Positions 1-11,371 of a stretch of DNA of 64,000 bases are shown one piece after another. Location of the stretch: assembly GCA_934668695.1 (NCBI GenBank), contig CAKUOD010000003.1, positions 82,436 to 146,435 on the forward strand, read 5' to 3'. The notes under the pieces are model-generated. The model did not search any database. It worked only from the letters and a program-made list of their open reading frames with translations, and was not told where the DNA came from. Origin of the DNA: an uncultured Collinsella sp. (GTDB lineage Bacteria > Actinomycetota > Coriobacteriia > Coriobacteriales > Coriobacteriaceae). The translations under genes were made by a program, and so were the position numbers. Every line of letters begins with the position of its first letter. Positions within the stretch are counted from its first letter, which is position 1.

Positions 1-2431
<2,431 letters not shown>

Positions 2432-2432
<1 letters not shown>

Positions 2433-2611
2433 TGGATATCGAGAACCACAATTGCTCGCAGGCCGAAGGACACGCGAAAGGCTCCCAGGCGCAGGCAAAA
2501 GAGAACCTGATGGCGCGAATTCGCGTTGCCGAGCGCGAGCGCGCGGCGGACATGTCTCGTGATGCATTTGAAGCGTTGGCCGAACTGGAGTTGAAGCTCC
2601 GCTTAGTCTAG
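2432..2611 (+). CDS. Small 59-residue protein coupled to ligA
   Basis: A 59-codon ORF starts inside the ligA stop codon (TAATG) and ends at TAG 2609-2611. The product begins MDIENHNCSQ, is hydrophilic and charged, and its second half (MARIRVAERERAADMSR onward) looks strongly helical. I do not recognise a family. The coupling to ligA and absence of internal stops make it a plausible gene. Its 3' end overlaps the convergent merR stop by 9 bases, and no intrinsic terminator lies between them. It could instead be a chance ORF. Confidence 0.5.
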
Positions 2612-3448
2612 TGACACCGGCACCGTGATCTGCGTTACGTAGGTTGCCGGGTCGTCGCTGATGATGTCGTCGATGAGGGCGATCTCGCGCGAGGGGCCGG
2701 CGGGGGCCAGGTTGTGCTCGTGCATGTAATCGAGTAGGCGCTCGTAGTGCGGGGCCGCCTGCCCGTGCGTGCCACGGAAGCTGACGGTCAGGCACCGCGC
2801 GGCGGGCCGAACCTCGACGTCCCCCAGGTAATCGTCCGTGTCATCGAGCAGCAGAAAGACCTCGTCGTAACCATCAAAGTCACCGGTGGCAATGCGCTCG
2901 GGCGCGATGCCCACACCCAGATTGCCAAGGAAGACGAAGGTCTCGTGCTGTCCTTTTTGCAGCTGGCGAATCTGCCACTCCAGCGCATAGGCATCGGTGG
3001 GGTTGACGCGTTCGCGCAGCACGGCGCAACGAAGTTCGGGCGCGTTGACCTCGTAGATGGTATCGAGCTCAGCATCCAATGCGCCTCGCAACAAGGCAAG
3101 CCGGTTGTCGATCTTGCGTGAGACGCGTTCCAGCTCACGGCGTTTACGTTCGATAAGCTCCTGCTGCTGGGCGAGTTGGCGCTGCATGAGGTCCACGTCG
3201 CGCGTGGTCACAAATTCGCGAATCTGAGCCAACGGCAAATCGAGAACGCGCAGGTGGCTGATGGTGTTGAGGGTAGAAAGCTGCCGCGCGCCGTAGTAGC
3301 GGTAGCCACTTGCCGCATCGACATACGCCGGCTCCAGCAAGCCCATCTGCTCGTAGTGCCGCAGCGTGCCAACGCTTAGGTTAAACAGGCGCGCGACCTC
3401 GCCAATGCGGAGCAGGCCCTCGGTATACTCAGCGTGCGTGTCAGTCAC
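2603..3448 (-). CDS. MerR-family regulator with GyrI-like effector domain
   Basis: A 281-residue BmrR/TipA-like regulator. Residues about 12-80 are the MerR winged helix (LRIGEVARLFNLSVGTLRHY, then the wing SGYRYYGARQL), 85-130 form the coiled-coil dimer helix, and about 140-281 resemble the GyrI/effector-binding domain that senses drugs in BmrR. It lies 50 bases downstream of the MATE exporter on the same strand, with an AAAGGAG site at 3454-3460, so the two are probably one operon. The expected MerR-type operator is present in front of the MATE gene at 4888-4918, suggesting that this protein activates its own operon when it binds a drug or metabolite. Confidence 0.9.
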   Translation of the reverse strand: MTDTHAEYTEGLLRIGEVARLFNLSVGTLRHYEQMGLLEPAYVDAASGYRYYGARQLSTLNTISHLRVLDLPLAQIREFVTTRDVDLMQRQLAQQQELIERKRRELERVSRKIDNRLALLRGALDAELDTIYEVNAPELRCAVLRERVNPTDAYALEWQIRQLQKGQHETFVFLGNLGVGIAPERIATGDFDGYDEVFLLLDDTDDYLGDVEVRPAARCLTVSFRGTHGQAAPHYERLLDYMHEHNLAPAGPSREIALIDDIISDDPATYVTQITVPVSLD

Positions 3449-3498
3449 AGGACCGCTCCTTTCGATAGGGGGTAGGGCGCCAGACTCGTGCCGCCCCG

Positions 3499-4845
3499 CT
3501 ACGCCACCAGCTTGTCAAAAGCCCCGCGGCGATTGAGCACCGTAAACGCCACCACGCAAATGGCTGCCGACAGAATCGACCCGCACGGCGAGGCGATGCC
3601 CATGGGAAACAGCGTGTCGGAATAAGCGTTCGACAGCAGCCACGCGCCCGGCACGCGAATGAGCGCCACGGCCAGCACGTTGTGCGCAAAGCCGATATAA
3701 CTCTTGCCATAAGCGGCGAAAAAGCCGCTAAAGCAAATGTGGATGCCGGCAAAGATTGCATCGAAAATATAACTGTGCATATAGCCGGTACCGGCCGCGA
3801 CCACCGCGGGGTCCTTGGCAAAAAAGCCGATAAACGCCGGCGCCACCAGCCACATCAGCACCGTGATCAGGCAGCCGTACACCACCGAGATCGTCATGGC
3901 GTCCTTGAGTACCTGACGCGCGCGGTCGCCCTTGCCCGCGCCGGCGTTTTGCGCCGTGAGTGCGCTGACGGTGGCACCCATGGAACTCGGCACAATGAAC
4001 AAAAAGCTGATCATCTTTTCGACCAGGCCCACGGCGGCGGCGTCGACGAGCCCTCGGTGGTTGGCGATGACGGTGATAAACATAAACGCCACCTGGATGC
4101 AGCCGTCCTGCACAGCCACGGGCACGCCGATTTTAAGAATGCTGCCGAGTACCTCGGGCTGGGGGCGCAGGTCGCTGCGCTTAACGTGGATGTTTGTGCG
4201 ACGGCTCTTGAGCCACACGAGCGCGAGGGCAACGCTTGCCGTCTGCGCGATCACCGTGCCGAGTGCCGCACCCACGGGACCGAGCCCCATGCGGCCAATA
4301 AACAGAAAATCGAGCGCGATGTTGATGACGCACGCCACGCCGATCACGTACATGGGCGAGCGCGAATCGCCCAGGCCGCGAAAGATGGCCGAGAGGATGT
4401 TGTATGCGGCGATGCAAGGAATGCCGATAAAGCAGATGCGCAGGTAGGCGGCAGTGCCTTCGACGGCTTCGGCCGGCGTGCCGATGAGCGCCACGATCTG
4501 CGGGCACAGAGCGAGCAAGATCGCGGCCAACACTATCGAGACACCCATAAAGAGCGTGATGGTGTTGCCGATGGCGGCCTCGGCGCGATCGAAGCGTCGC
4601 GAGCCCACGGCGTGGCCGACGACGACCGTTGTTCCCATGGCCAGGCCCACGAGCGTCACGGTAATGATATAGAGTGTCTGCGCACCGTTGCCCACGGCGG
4701 TGATGCCGGCGGCACCGCTAAACTGTCCGATAAAATACAGGTCGGCCATGCCGTAGAGCATCTGCAAAAAGTACGAGAGCATATAGGGCAGGGCGAAGAC
4801 CGCGATGGTCTTGAGGACATTGCCGCGTGTGAGGTCGTGTTCCAT
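3499..4845 (-). CDS. MATE-family multidrug exporter
   Basis: A 448-residue integral membrane protein with about 12 hydrophobic segments in two MatE repeats. It starts MEHDLTRGNVLKTIAVFALP, the typical N-terminus of the DinF/NorM-like bacterial MATE group (Na+- or H+-driven export of cationic drugs). It is first in a probable two-gene operon with merR. The start codon has only a weak purine-rich site upstream. The promoter at 4888-4918 has the unusual 19-bp spacing that MerR proteins act on, which links expression to the downstream regulator. Substrate unknown. Confidence 0.93.
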   Translation of the reverse strand: MEHDLTRGNVLKTIAVFALPYMLSYFLQMLYGMADLYFIGQFSGAAGITAVGNGAQTLYIITVTLVGLAMGTTVVVGHAVGSRRFDRAEAAIGNTITLFMGVSIVLAAILLALCPQIVALIGTPAEAVEGTAAYLRICFIGIPCIAAYNILSAIFRGLGDSRSPMYVIGVACVINIALDFLFIGRMGLGPVGAALGTVIAQTASVALALVWLKSRRTNIHVKRSDLRPQPEVLGSILKIGVPVAVQDGCIQVAFMFITVIANHRGLVDAAAVGLVEKMISFLFIVPSSMGATVSALTAQNAGAGKGDRARQVLKDAMTISVVYGCLITVLMWLVAPAFIGFFAKDPAVVAAGTGYMHSYIFDAIFAGIHICFSGFFAAYGKSYIGFAHNVLAVALIRVPGAWLLSNAYSDTLFPMGIASPCGSILSAAICVVAFTVLNRRGAFDKLVA

Positions 4846-4887
4846 GGGCAGGGCACTTTCTGGCTTGGTTCGTTTACGTACCAGTGT

Positions 4888-4918
4888 AGTGAAAACCCTA
4901 CAACGATTGTAGAGTCAA
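4888..4918 (-). promoter_or_regulatory. MerR-type promoter and operator for the MATE-merR operon
   Basis: Read on the minus strand: -35 TTGACT (4918-4913), a 19-bp spacer, and -10 TTCACT (4893-4888). The spacer holds the perfect inverted repeat CTACAA-TCG-TTGTAG (4912-4898). A 19-bp spacer carrying a palindrome is the hallmark of promoters activated by MerR-family proteins, which untwist the DNA to realign the boxes. The spacing and palindrome are seen directly; the link to the merR gene is inference. Confidence 0.85.
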
Positions 4919-4994
4919 GGTCCATGTTGCCGGTGGGGCGAAAAAATCGCGCCCGCAATCATTTCCATTTGAATACGGTTGCGCGCCGCGCGGA

Positions 4995-5067
4995 GTTGGC
5001 GCCAACGCTAGCCTTGCAGAAATCGATTTCGCATCACTTGACACCGTCGCTCGGCGCGTAATAATAC
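4995..5067 (+). promoter_or_regulatory. Putative promoter of the heterodimeric ABC exporter
   Basis: A perfect -35 box TTGACA lies at 5038-5043 with an AT-rich -10 region (TAATAATAC, 5059-5067) 15 to 18 bases on. A perfect 12-bp palindrome GTTGGCGCCAAC at 4995-5006 lies upstream and could be an operator. The exact -10 hexamer is uncertain. Confidence 0.5.
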
Positions 5068-5106
5068 GTGCGTTTGCGAACAACGTTTGATGGGGGATGA
5101 ACCTGC

Positions 5107-6936
5107 GTGCGCAATCTCAAAATACTGTTTTCCTATTTGGGGGAATACCGTCGCGATGCCATACTCGGCGTGATGTTCGTCTCGGTCGAGACCGCGCTCG
5201 AGCTGTTTATCCCGGTCATCATGGCCAACATCATCGATGTGGGCGTGCCCACGGGTGACGTCAACTACATGCTGCTGCAGGGCGCATGCATGCTGGTGTG
5301 CGCGGCGTTTTCGCTGGTACTGGGCCTGGGCTACGCACGCACATCCGCACGCGTGGCTTCGGGCCTGGGTGCCAACCTGCGCGAGGCCGAGTATCGTAAG
5401 ATCCAGACGCTCGCCTTTGGCAACCTGGACAACTACGATGCCAGCTCGCTCGTCACCCGCATGACCACCGACATCACCGTCATCCAAAACGCCATCGGCA
5501 ACGGCTTCCGTCCCATGGTGCGCGGACCGGTGACGCTCATCGTCGGCCTGGTCTATGCCCTGGTGCTGTCGCGCCCGCTCGCCACGGTCTTCGCGATTAT
5601 CCTGCCCGTGCTGGCGATCGTGCTGGGCGTCATCACCTACCGTGTGAGCCCGCTCTACCGTCAGCTGCAGACTTCGATGGACCACCTCAACGGCGTGGTG
5701 CAGGAGGACCTCACCGCCGTGCGTGCCGTTAAGGCGTATGTGCGCGCCGAGCACGAGGAAGCCAAGTTCGACGCCGTCAATACCGAGCTCGCGCACACGG
5801 CGACGAAGACCTTCGGCAACGCCGTACTCAACCTGCCGGTGTTTCAGCTGTCGATGTACGTGGCCGCCATCTCGATCCTGTGGATCGGTGGGCGCATGAT
5901 TATCGCCGGCGAGCTGGGCGTGGGCTCACTCACAGGCTTTATGAGCTACGTGCTACTGATCATGAACTCGCTCATGATGATCTCCAACGTGTTTTTGCTG
6001 CTTACGCGCGCACTCGCTAGCGTGGAGCGCATCTCGCGGGTGATTGACGAGCAGTCGCTCATCCAAGCACCTGCGGCAGACGCGGCCGTGCGCGAGGTCG
6101 CCGATGGAAGCGTCGAGTTCCGCGATGTGTCGTTTAAGTACCGCGCGGATGCTGCCGAGGATGTGCTCGAACATATCGACCTTCGTGTTGAGCCGGGCTC
6201 CACGGTGGGCGTGCTCGGCGGCACGGGCTCGGGCAAGAGCTCGCTCGTGCAGCTCATCGCGCGCCTGTATGACGCGACCGAGGGCGCCGTGCTCGTGGGC
6301 GGGCGTGACGTGCGCGACTACGACCTGGCCGCCCTGCGCGACGCCGTGGGCATTGTGCTGCAAAAGAACGTGCTGTTTACGGGCACCGTGCGCGAGAATC
6401 TGCAGTGGGGCGCGCCCGATGCCACCGACGAGGAACTGCTGCGTGCCTGCCGCGCGGCGTGCGTGGACGAGTTCCTGGACCGCATCGGCGGGCTGGACGG
6501 CGAGTTGGGCCAGGGCGGCGCTGGTGTTTCGGGCGGACAGAAGCAGCGCCTGTGCATCGCGCGCACGCTGCTCAAGCATCCGCGCGTGCTCATTTTTGAC
6601 GACTCGACCAGCGCGGTCGATATGGCGACCGACGCTAAGATCCGCGAGCACATCGCGCAGATTCCCGATACGACCGTGATCATCATCGCCCAGCGCATCG
6701 CGAGCGTGATGGATGCCGATCGCATTGTGGTGCTGGACGACGGCCGTGTCCACGGCGTGGGCACGCACGAGGAGCTACTGGCGGGTGACAACATCTACCA
6801 GGAGATTTACGCCTCGCAGATGGAGTTCGCTGGGGATGCGGACGATGCCGGCGACGCTGACGGCGCGGATGACCCGATTTCCTCCGTCGCGTGCGGATCG
6901 CTTCAGGCTCAGAAAGAAGGTGAGCGCCATGCCTAA
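5107..6936 (+). CDS. ABC exporter half-transporter, subunit 1
   Basis: A 609-residue half-transporter: six transmembrane helices (residues about 15-300) followed by an ATPase domain (about 335-575) with Walker A GGTGSGKSS, signature VSGGQKQR and Walker B LIFDD. The residue after the Walker B aspartate is D, not the catalytic E, so this subunit contributes the degenerate site of a heterodimer, as in the TM287/288, LmrCD and BmrCD families. GTG start with a G-rich site (GGGGGATGA) upstream. The C-terminal tail is Asp/Ala-rich. The partner gene begins 8 bases before this one ends. Substrates of such exporters are drugs or lipids; none can be named here. Confidence 0.93.
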   Translation: MRNLKILFSYLGEYRRDAILGVMFVSVETALELFIPVIMANIIDVGVPTGDVNYMLLQGACMLVCAAFSLVLGLGYARTSARVASGLGANLREAEYRKIQTLAFGNLDNYDASSLVTRMTTDITVIQNAIGNGFRPMVRGPVTLIVGLVYALVLSRPLATVFAIILPVLAIVLGVITYRVSPLYRQLQTSMDHLNGVVQEDLTAVRAVKAYVRAEHEEAKFDAVNTELAHTATKTFGNAVLNLPVFQLSMYVAAISILWIGGRMIIAGELGVGSLTGFMSYVLLIMNSLMMISNVFLLLTRALASVERISRVIDEQSLIQAPAADAAVREVADGSVEFRDVSFKYRADAAEDVLEHIDLRVEPGSTVGVLGGTGSGKSSLVQLIARLYDATEGAVLVGGRDVRDYDLAALRDAVGIVLQKNVLFTGTVRENLQWGAPDATDEELLRACRAACVDEFLDRIGGLDGELGQGGAGVSGGQKQRLCIARTLLKHPRVLIFDDSTSAVDMATDAKIREHIAQIPDTTVIIIAQRIASVMDADRIVVLDDGRVHGVGTHEELLAGDNIYQEIYASQMEFAGDADDAGDADGADDPISSVACGSLQAQKEGERHA

Positions 6937-8827
6937 GACATCCGCTCAGGCCCGTCCGGCCAATCTGGGGCAGACGCTCCGCCGCTTGCTCAGCTACATG
7001 GGCCACGCCAAGTTCTCGCTGCTGGCGGTGGGCGTGCTCGCCTCTATCGCCGCCATCGCGAGCCTTGCCGGCACCTATATGGTGCGCCCCATCGTCAACG
7101 GCTTGGCCACGGGCGGGGAGGAGCTGCTTACCAAGCAGGTTCTCTTTACGGCCGCCATCTACGCCGCGGGCGTGCTCTCGGCCCTGGGCTATTCGCAAAT
7201 CATGGTGCGTGCGGCCCAGCGCGTGGTGTCCGACATCCGCCGCGACCTGTTCGCGCACATTCAGACGCTGCCGCTCAGCTATTTCGACAGCACGCGCTCG
7301 GGCGACATCATGAGCTTCTTCACCAACGACGTCGACACGGTCTCCGAGGCGCTCAACAACAGCTTTGCCAACGTGATTCAGGCGACCATCCAGGTGATCG
7401 GCACCACGGCCATGCTCATCATCCTCAACTGGCAGCTCACGATTATCACGCTTGTGTGCGACGCGGCCATCGTGCTGTACGCGCGCTACTCGGGTATCCG
7501 CTCCAAGCGCTTCTTTGCCGCCCAGCAGGCATCCCTCGGCGACTTGGACGGATATGTCGAGGAGATGGTCTCGGGCCAAAAGGTCATCAAGGTCTTTAAC
7601 CACGAGCAGGCTAACGTTGCCGGTTTTGACGCGCGCAACCAGGAGCTGCGCCGCACCGGTGGCGCCGCGCAGGCCTACGCCAACTCGATGGTGCCCATGA
7701 CCGTGGTGATCGGGTATGCCAACTATGCGATCGTTGCGGTGGCGGGCGGCATGCTCTGCATCAACGGCCTGGCCGACGTGGGCGCGCTCGCGAGCTACCT
7801 GGTCTTTGTACGTCAGGCGGCCATGCCCATCAACCAGTTCACGCAGCTGGGCAACTTCTTGCTCAACGCGCTGGCCGGTGCCGAGCGCCTGTTTGCCGCG
7901 ATGGACTTGCAGCCCGAGGTGGACGAGGGCTGCGTGGAGCTGGTACAGACGGGCGAGTCCGCGTGGGCGTGGAAGATTCCCGAGGGCCGCGGTGTTGGCA
8001 CGTACGGGCATCTGCACGACGTGGCCTCGGTCGACGATGCGGGTCGCGCGGTGGCGGCGGACGGTACCGAGCTTGTGACCGGGTTGGTTCCGCTTGCCGG
8101 CGACGTGCGCTTTCATGCCGTGGACTTTTCCTACGTGCCGGGCACGCGCGTACTCACGGACCTCAACCTGTTTGCCAAGCCGGGACAGAAGATCGCTTTC
8201 GTGGGCTCGACGGGCGCCGGAAAGACGACCATCACCAACCTCATCAACCGCTTCTACGAGGTCGATGATGGCGAGATCACGTACGACGGCATCGACGTCA
8301 AGCACATCGCCAAGGCCAGCCTGCGCGGGTCGCTCGGCATTGTGCTGCAGGATACGCACCTGTTTAGCGGCACCATTGCGCAGAACATCCGCTTTGGCAA
8401 GCTCGACGCGACCGACGAGGAAGTGCGCGCCGCCGCCGAGGCAGCCTGCGCCGACTCGTTTATCCGCCGCCTGCCGCAGGGCTACGACACCCCGGTCACT
8501 GCCGACGGTGCCAACCTGTCGCAGGGCCAGCGTCAGCTACTCGCCATCGCGCGCGTGGCCGTGGCCGACCCGCCGGTGCTCATCCTGGACGAGGCCACGA
8601 GCTCCATCGACACGCGCACCGAAAAACTCATCGAGCGCGGCATGGACCGCATCATGCGCGGCCGCACCACGTTTATGATCGCGCACCGCCTGTCCACCGT
8701 CCGCGACGCCGACGCGATCATGGTCCTCGAGCACGGCCGCATCATCGAACGCGGCACCCACGAGGAGCTCCTCGCCCAGCACGGCGAGTACTGGCAGTTG
8801 GCACATGGCTTAAAGGAGCTAGATTAA
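6929..8827 (+). CDS. ABC exporter half-transporter, subunit 2
   Basis: A 632-residue partner of the preceding subunit. Six membrane helices (about 25-320) are followed by an approximately 60-residue insertion before the ATPase domain, which has Walker A STGAGKTT, a non-standard signature LSQGQ and Walker B LILDE with the catalytic glutamate. The altered signature plus intact Walker B is the complement expected of a heterodimer with one working ATP site (TM288/YheH type). The ATG at 6929 is preceded by AAAGAAGGTGAG and overlaps the upstream gene, so translation is coupled. A hairpin repeat at 8876 probably ends the transcript. Confidence 0.93.
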   Translation: MPKTSAQARPANLGQTLRRLLSYMGHAKFSLLAVGVLASIAAIASLAGTYMVRPIVNGLATGGEELLTKQVLFTAAIYAAGVLSALGYSQIMVRAAQRVVSDIRRDLFAHIQTLPLSYFDSTRSGDIMSFFTNDVDTVSEALNNSFANVIQATIQVIGTTAMLIILNWQLTIITLVCDAAIVLYARYSGIRSKRFFAAQQASLGDLDGYVEEMVSGQKVIKVFNHEQANVAGFDARNQELRRTGGAAQAYANSMVPMTVVIGYANYAIVAVAGGMLCINGLADVGALASYLVFVRQAAMPINQFTQLGNFLLNALAGAERLFAAMDLQPEVDEGCVELVQTGESAWAWKIPEGRGVGTYGHLHDVASVDDAGRAVAADGTELVTGLVPLAGDVRFHAVDFSYVPGTRVLTDLNLFAKPGQKIAFVGSTGAGKTTITNLINRFYEVDDGEITYDGIDVKHIAKASLRGSLGIVLQDTHLFSGTIAQNIRFGKLDATDEEVRAAAEAACADSFIRRLPQGYDTPVTADGANLSQGQRQLLAIARVAVADPPVLILDEATSSIDTRTEKLIERGMDRIMRGRTTFMIAHRLSTVRDADAIMVLEHGRIIERGTHEELLAQHGEYWQLAHGLKELD

Positions 8828-8875
8828 CCCATTCGATCACGGTGTTTTGGCCCTCCATGCCCCTAACCTCGCCTC

Positions 8876-8943
8876 AAACCGTCCCAACATTCGACACTTT
8901 TCTCGATTTTGAGGAAAAGCATCGAATGTTGGGACGGTTTTTC
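8876..8943. repeat. Hairpin repeat family 1, copy a
   Basis: Perfect 19-bp arms: AAACCGTCCCAACATTCGA at 8876-8894 and its reverse complement at 8922-8940, then T residues. It follows the ABC exporter and could act as its terminator. Three more copies occur at 10118, 14288 and 26212. Confidence 0.9.
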
Positions 8944-9040
8944 TGTCGTCCGATCGGGTGGAATCGCTAACTTGCATGTAAAGGTGTGCGAATCCGCGAG
9001 CAGGGGAATAAGGTTGGTTATCCGACCCATTGGAGGGCTC

Positions 9041-10078
9041 ATGGACCTGCCGATCGTCCTGTCCCATAAGACTGCCTGGCTGTACCACAACGTGGTACGC
9101 CCGTCCGAGCCGCTTTCGCGAGCAAGCAGTCTATACGATGAGGACTCGATCGCCGACGAGGTGCAGCCGACCACGGACCTGCCCAAACTGGGGTTAGATG
9201 CCAAGGGGCTGAGAATATCTACGGCGGTCGAGATCGTTGCCGACTATCTGGCTTCACTTGGCATTCCGCATGAGGAGCTCGATCGTATCGACACGCTGGT
9301 CAGCTTCGATTTTGAACGCTCTCGGCCGGCGGGTCTCCGACGCCACGTGTTTGGGGCGCCCATACCTTCGGAGCATCTTATCGAGGTGGCAGAGGGTCTC
9401 TTGGTGGTTGATGAGGCCATGTGCTTCGTCCAGGCGGGTTCGTGGATGAGTGAGCCCGAGCAGCTGGAATATGGGTATGAAATCTGCGCCCGATACCATT
9501 TGAATCATTTGTCGTCAGGCGATTATATCGAGATGGGGCAGAGGTATACCGTTGCCGACCTGATCGCCTATTGCGACGAGAACCGATCTCGTCAGGGGGC
9601 AACACGTGCGGCTGCCGTGCTCAAGCGCGTGCACGATGGCGCACGGTCGCCCATGGAGACGGCCACCGCGATCATGGTCGTCGCGAAGCGTTCCCAGGGC
9701 GGGCTAGGGTACACCAGGGTTGAGCTCAACCATCGGGTCGATGTTCCCAACGAGTTCAAATATCTCGCTAAGGCCGGGTATTTCGAGATCGATGTATATG
9801 CACCTGCGAGCGGTACGGGGATTGAATACAACGGCTCGGACCATCTTGATAGGCAACGCAGTGCGTCGGACGCGGAGCGTATGACCGTTCTGAGCGCGCT
9901 GGGCTTTAAGATGATCGTTCTCACCGGGACCCAGTTTGCCCATCAGTTGCAATTGCACCGGGCGATGAATGCCATTGCGCTCGCTATGGGTCTCAAATGC
10001 GACCGAAGCGAGACGTTCCAGAAGCGGCAGAATGACCTGCGGGAATTCGTGATTCGGCACTGGAATGGTGGCCTCTAG
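9041..10078 (+). CDS. Hypothetical protein with DUF559/Vsr-like endonuclease domain
   Basis: A 345-residue protein of uncertain role. The C-terminal third (about 250-330) contains FEIDVYAP, then GIEYNGSDH and a downstream D..R...L...GF pattern, which matches the PD-(D/E)XK nuclease core of DUF559/Vsr-like proteins. The N-terminal two thirds are not recognised, though such proteins often pair a winged-helix AbiEi-type domain with the nuclease. ATG 9041 is chosen because GGAGG lies 4 bases upstream; a longer in-frame extension would run through the family 1 hairpin. The gene is flanked on both sides by copies of that hairpin. It may be a defence or mobile cassette; function not established. Confidence 0.65.
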   Translation: MDLPIVLSHKTAWLYHNVVRPSEPLSRASSLYDEDSIADEVQPTTDLPKLGLDAKGLRISTAVEIVADYLASLGIPHEELDRIDTLVSFDFERSRPAGLRRHVFGAPIPSEHLIEVAEGLLVVDEAMCFVQAGSWMSEPEQLEYGYEICARYHLNHLSSGDYIEMGQRYTVADLIAYCDENRSRQGATRAAAVLKRVHDGARSPMETATAIMVVAKRSQGGLGYTRVELNHRVDVPNEFKYLAKAGYFEIDVYAPASGTGIEYNGSDHLDRQRSASDAERMTVLSALGFKMIVLTGTQFAHQLQLHRAMNAIALAMGLKCDRSETFQKRQNDLREFVIRHWNGGL

Positions 10079-10117
10079 GGGCGGCTAGCTCGTCTTTCGA
10101 GCCCTGCGGACACCTAG

Positions 10118-10180
10118 GCCGTCCCAACATTCGACGTTTTTTGCCAATATCGGGAAAAGCATCGAATGTTGTGATGGTTT
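10118..10180. repeat. Hairpin repeat family 1, copy b
   Basis: Arms GTCCCAACATTCGA (10121-10134) and TCGAATGTTGTGATGG (10162-10177), loop GAAAAGCA-like as in the other copies. Pairing is slightly weakened by G.T pairs. It lies 40 bases after the endonuclease-like gene. Confidence 0.85.
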
Positions 10181-10311
10181 GCGTGCTGAGGATGGGCTCG
10201 GGAAGCCCTTCTTGCTCGAATGGCATGCCCTGTCGTACGCGTGTCGGCCTGGTTCCCGTGTGCGGTACTATATTCCCTGAAGAATAATGGCCTGCGTGAG
10301 GGGAGGGCTGC

Positions 10312-11367
10312 GTGGACGGGCACGTGCAACATGACGGTTTTGGCCGCGATATCAACTACCTGCGCATTGCCATAACCGACAAGTGCAATTTCCGCTGCAT
10401 TTACTGCATGCCGGCCGATGGCGTGGCGCCCCGCGCGCACGACGAACTACTCAGTGCCGAGGAAATCGCCCGCTTTGTGCGCTTGGTGGCGGGGGAGGGC
10501 ATTCGCCGCGTGCGCCTGACGGGTGGCGAGCCGCTGGTCAGCCGCCGCATTATCCCGCTCATTCGCGACATCCGCGCGATCCCGCAGATCGAGGATATCT
10601 CGCTCACCACCAACGGCGCGCTGCTGCCCAAGCTGGCGCCGCAGCTCAAAGACGCCGGGCTCGACCGCGTCAACATTTCGCTCGACACGCTCGACCCCAC
10701 ACTCTTTGGAAAGATCACGCGCCTGGGCCGGCTCGAGCAAACCATGGCCGGCATCGATGCGGCGCTTGCTTGGGGATTCGAGCCCGTTAAGGTCAACTGC
10801 GTTGTGGTGCGCCGACTCAACCAGGATGTGGCTGCCCTCGCGCGGCTCACGCTCGACCGCCCCATCCACCTGCGCTTTATCGAATACATGCCCATCGGCG
10901 ACGAACACACGAGCTCGCATTGCGCCGTGGACCCGCATGCGCCCGCGCTCAACCCCGAGCTGTGGGACGCGAGCGACACCGTGCCGAGCGACGAGCTGCG
11001 GGCGCGCATCAATGCCGGGGCCGCTGCGGCTGGCCTGGGCGAGCTCGAGCCGCTCGGCATCAACGACGCTCCTGCCGGCGCGGGCCCTGCGCGCTACTGG
11101 CACTTTCCGGGTGCGGCGGGAACGGTCGGCTTCATTAGCGCCATGTCCAACCATTTTTGCGCGAATTGCAACCGTCTGCGTCTGACGGCCGATGGCAACG
11201 TGCGTCCGTGCCTGTTTAGCGATGCCGAGTATTCGGTGCGCGACGCCCTGCGCCGTGGTGATGATATGCAGGTACTTTCGATTTGGCGCGATGCCGTGGC
11301 CCACAAACCGCAGGAACACGCGATAATTGAGGGCACGCAACGATTTATGTCCCAAATCGGAGGATGA
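10312..11367 (+). CDS. moaA: GTP 3',8-cyclase MoaA (molybdenum cofactor)
   Basis: Radical SAM enzyme of the first step of molybdopterin synthesis, converting GTP to 3',8-cH2GTP with MoaC completing cPMP. The 351-residue product has the N-terminal cluster motif (C25, C29, C32 in CNFRCIYC), the glycine-rich TGGEPL, the C-terminal second cluster FCANCNRLR...C and the conserved C-terminal double glycine. GTG start with GAGGGGAGGG at 10298-10307. moaC-mobB starts 4 bases after the stop, so the genes form an operon. Later Moco genes (moaE, moeA, moaB) are not in the window. Confidence 0.96.
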   Translation: MDGHVQHDGFGRDINYLRIAITDKCNFRCIYCMPADGVAPRAHDELLSAEEIARFVRLVAGEGIRRVRLTGGEPLVSRRIIPLIRDIRAIPQIEDISLTTNGALLPKLAPQLKDAGLDRVNISLDTLDPTLFGKITRLGRLEQTMAGIDAALAWGFEPVKVNCVVVRRLNQDVAALARLTLDRPIHLRFIEYMPIGDEHTSSHCAVDPHAPALNPELWDASDTVPSDELRARINAGAAAAGLGELEPLGINDAPAGAGPARYWHFPGAAGTVGFISAMSNHFCANCNRLRLTADGNVRPCLFSDAEYSVRDALRRGDDMQVLSIWRDAVAHKPQEHAIIEGTQRFMSQIGG

Positions 11368-11371
11368 TCAT

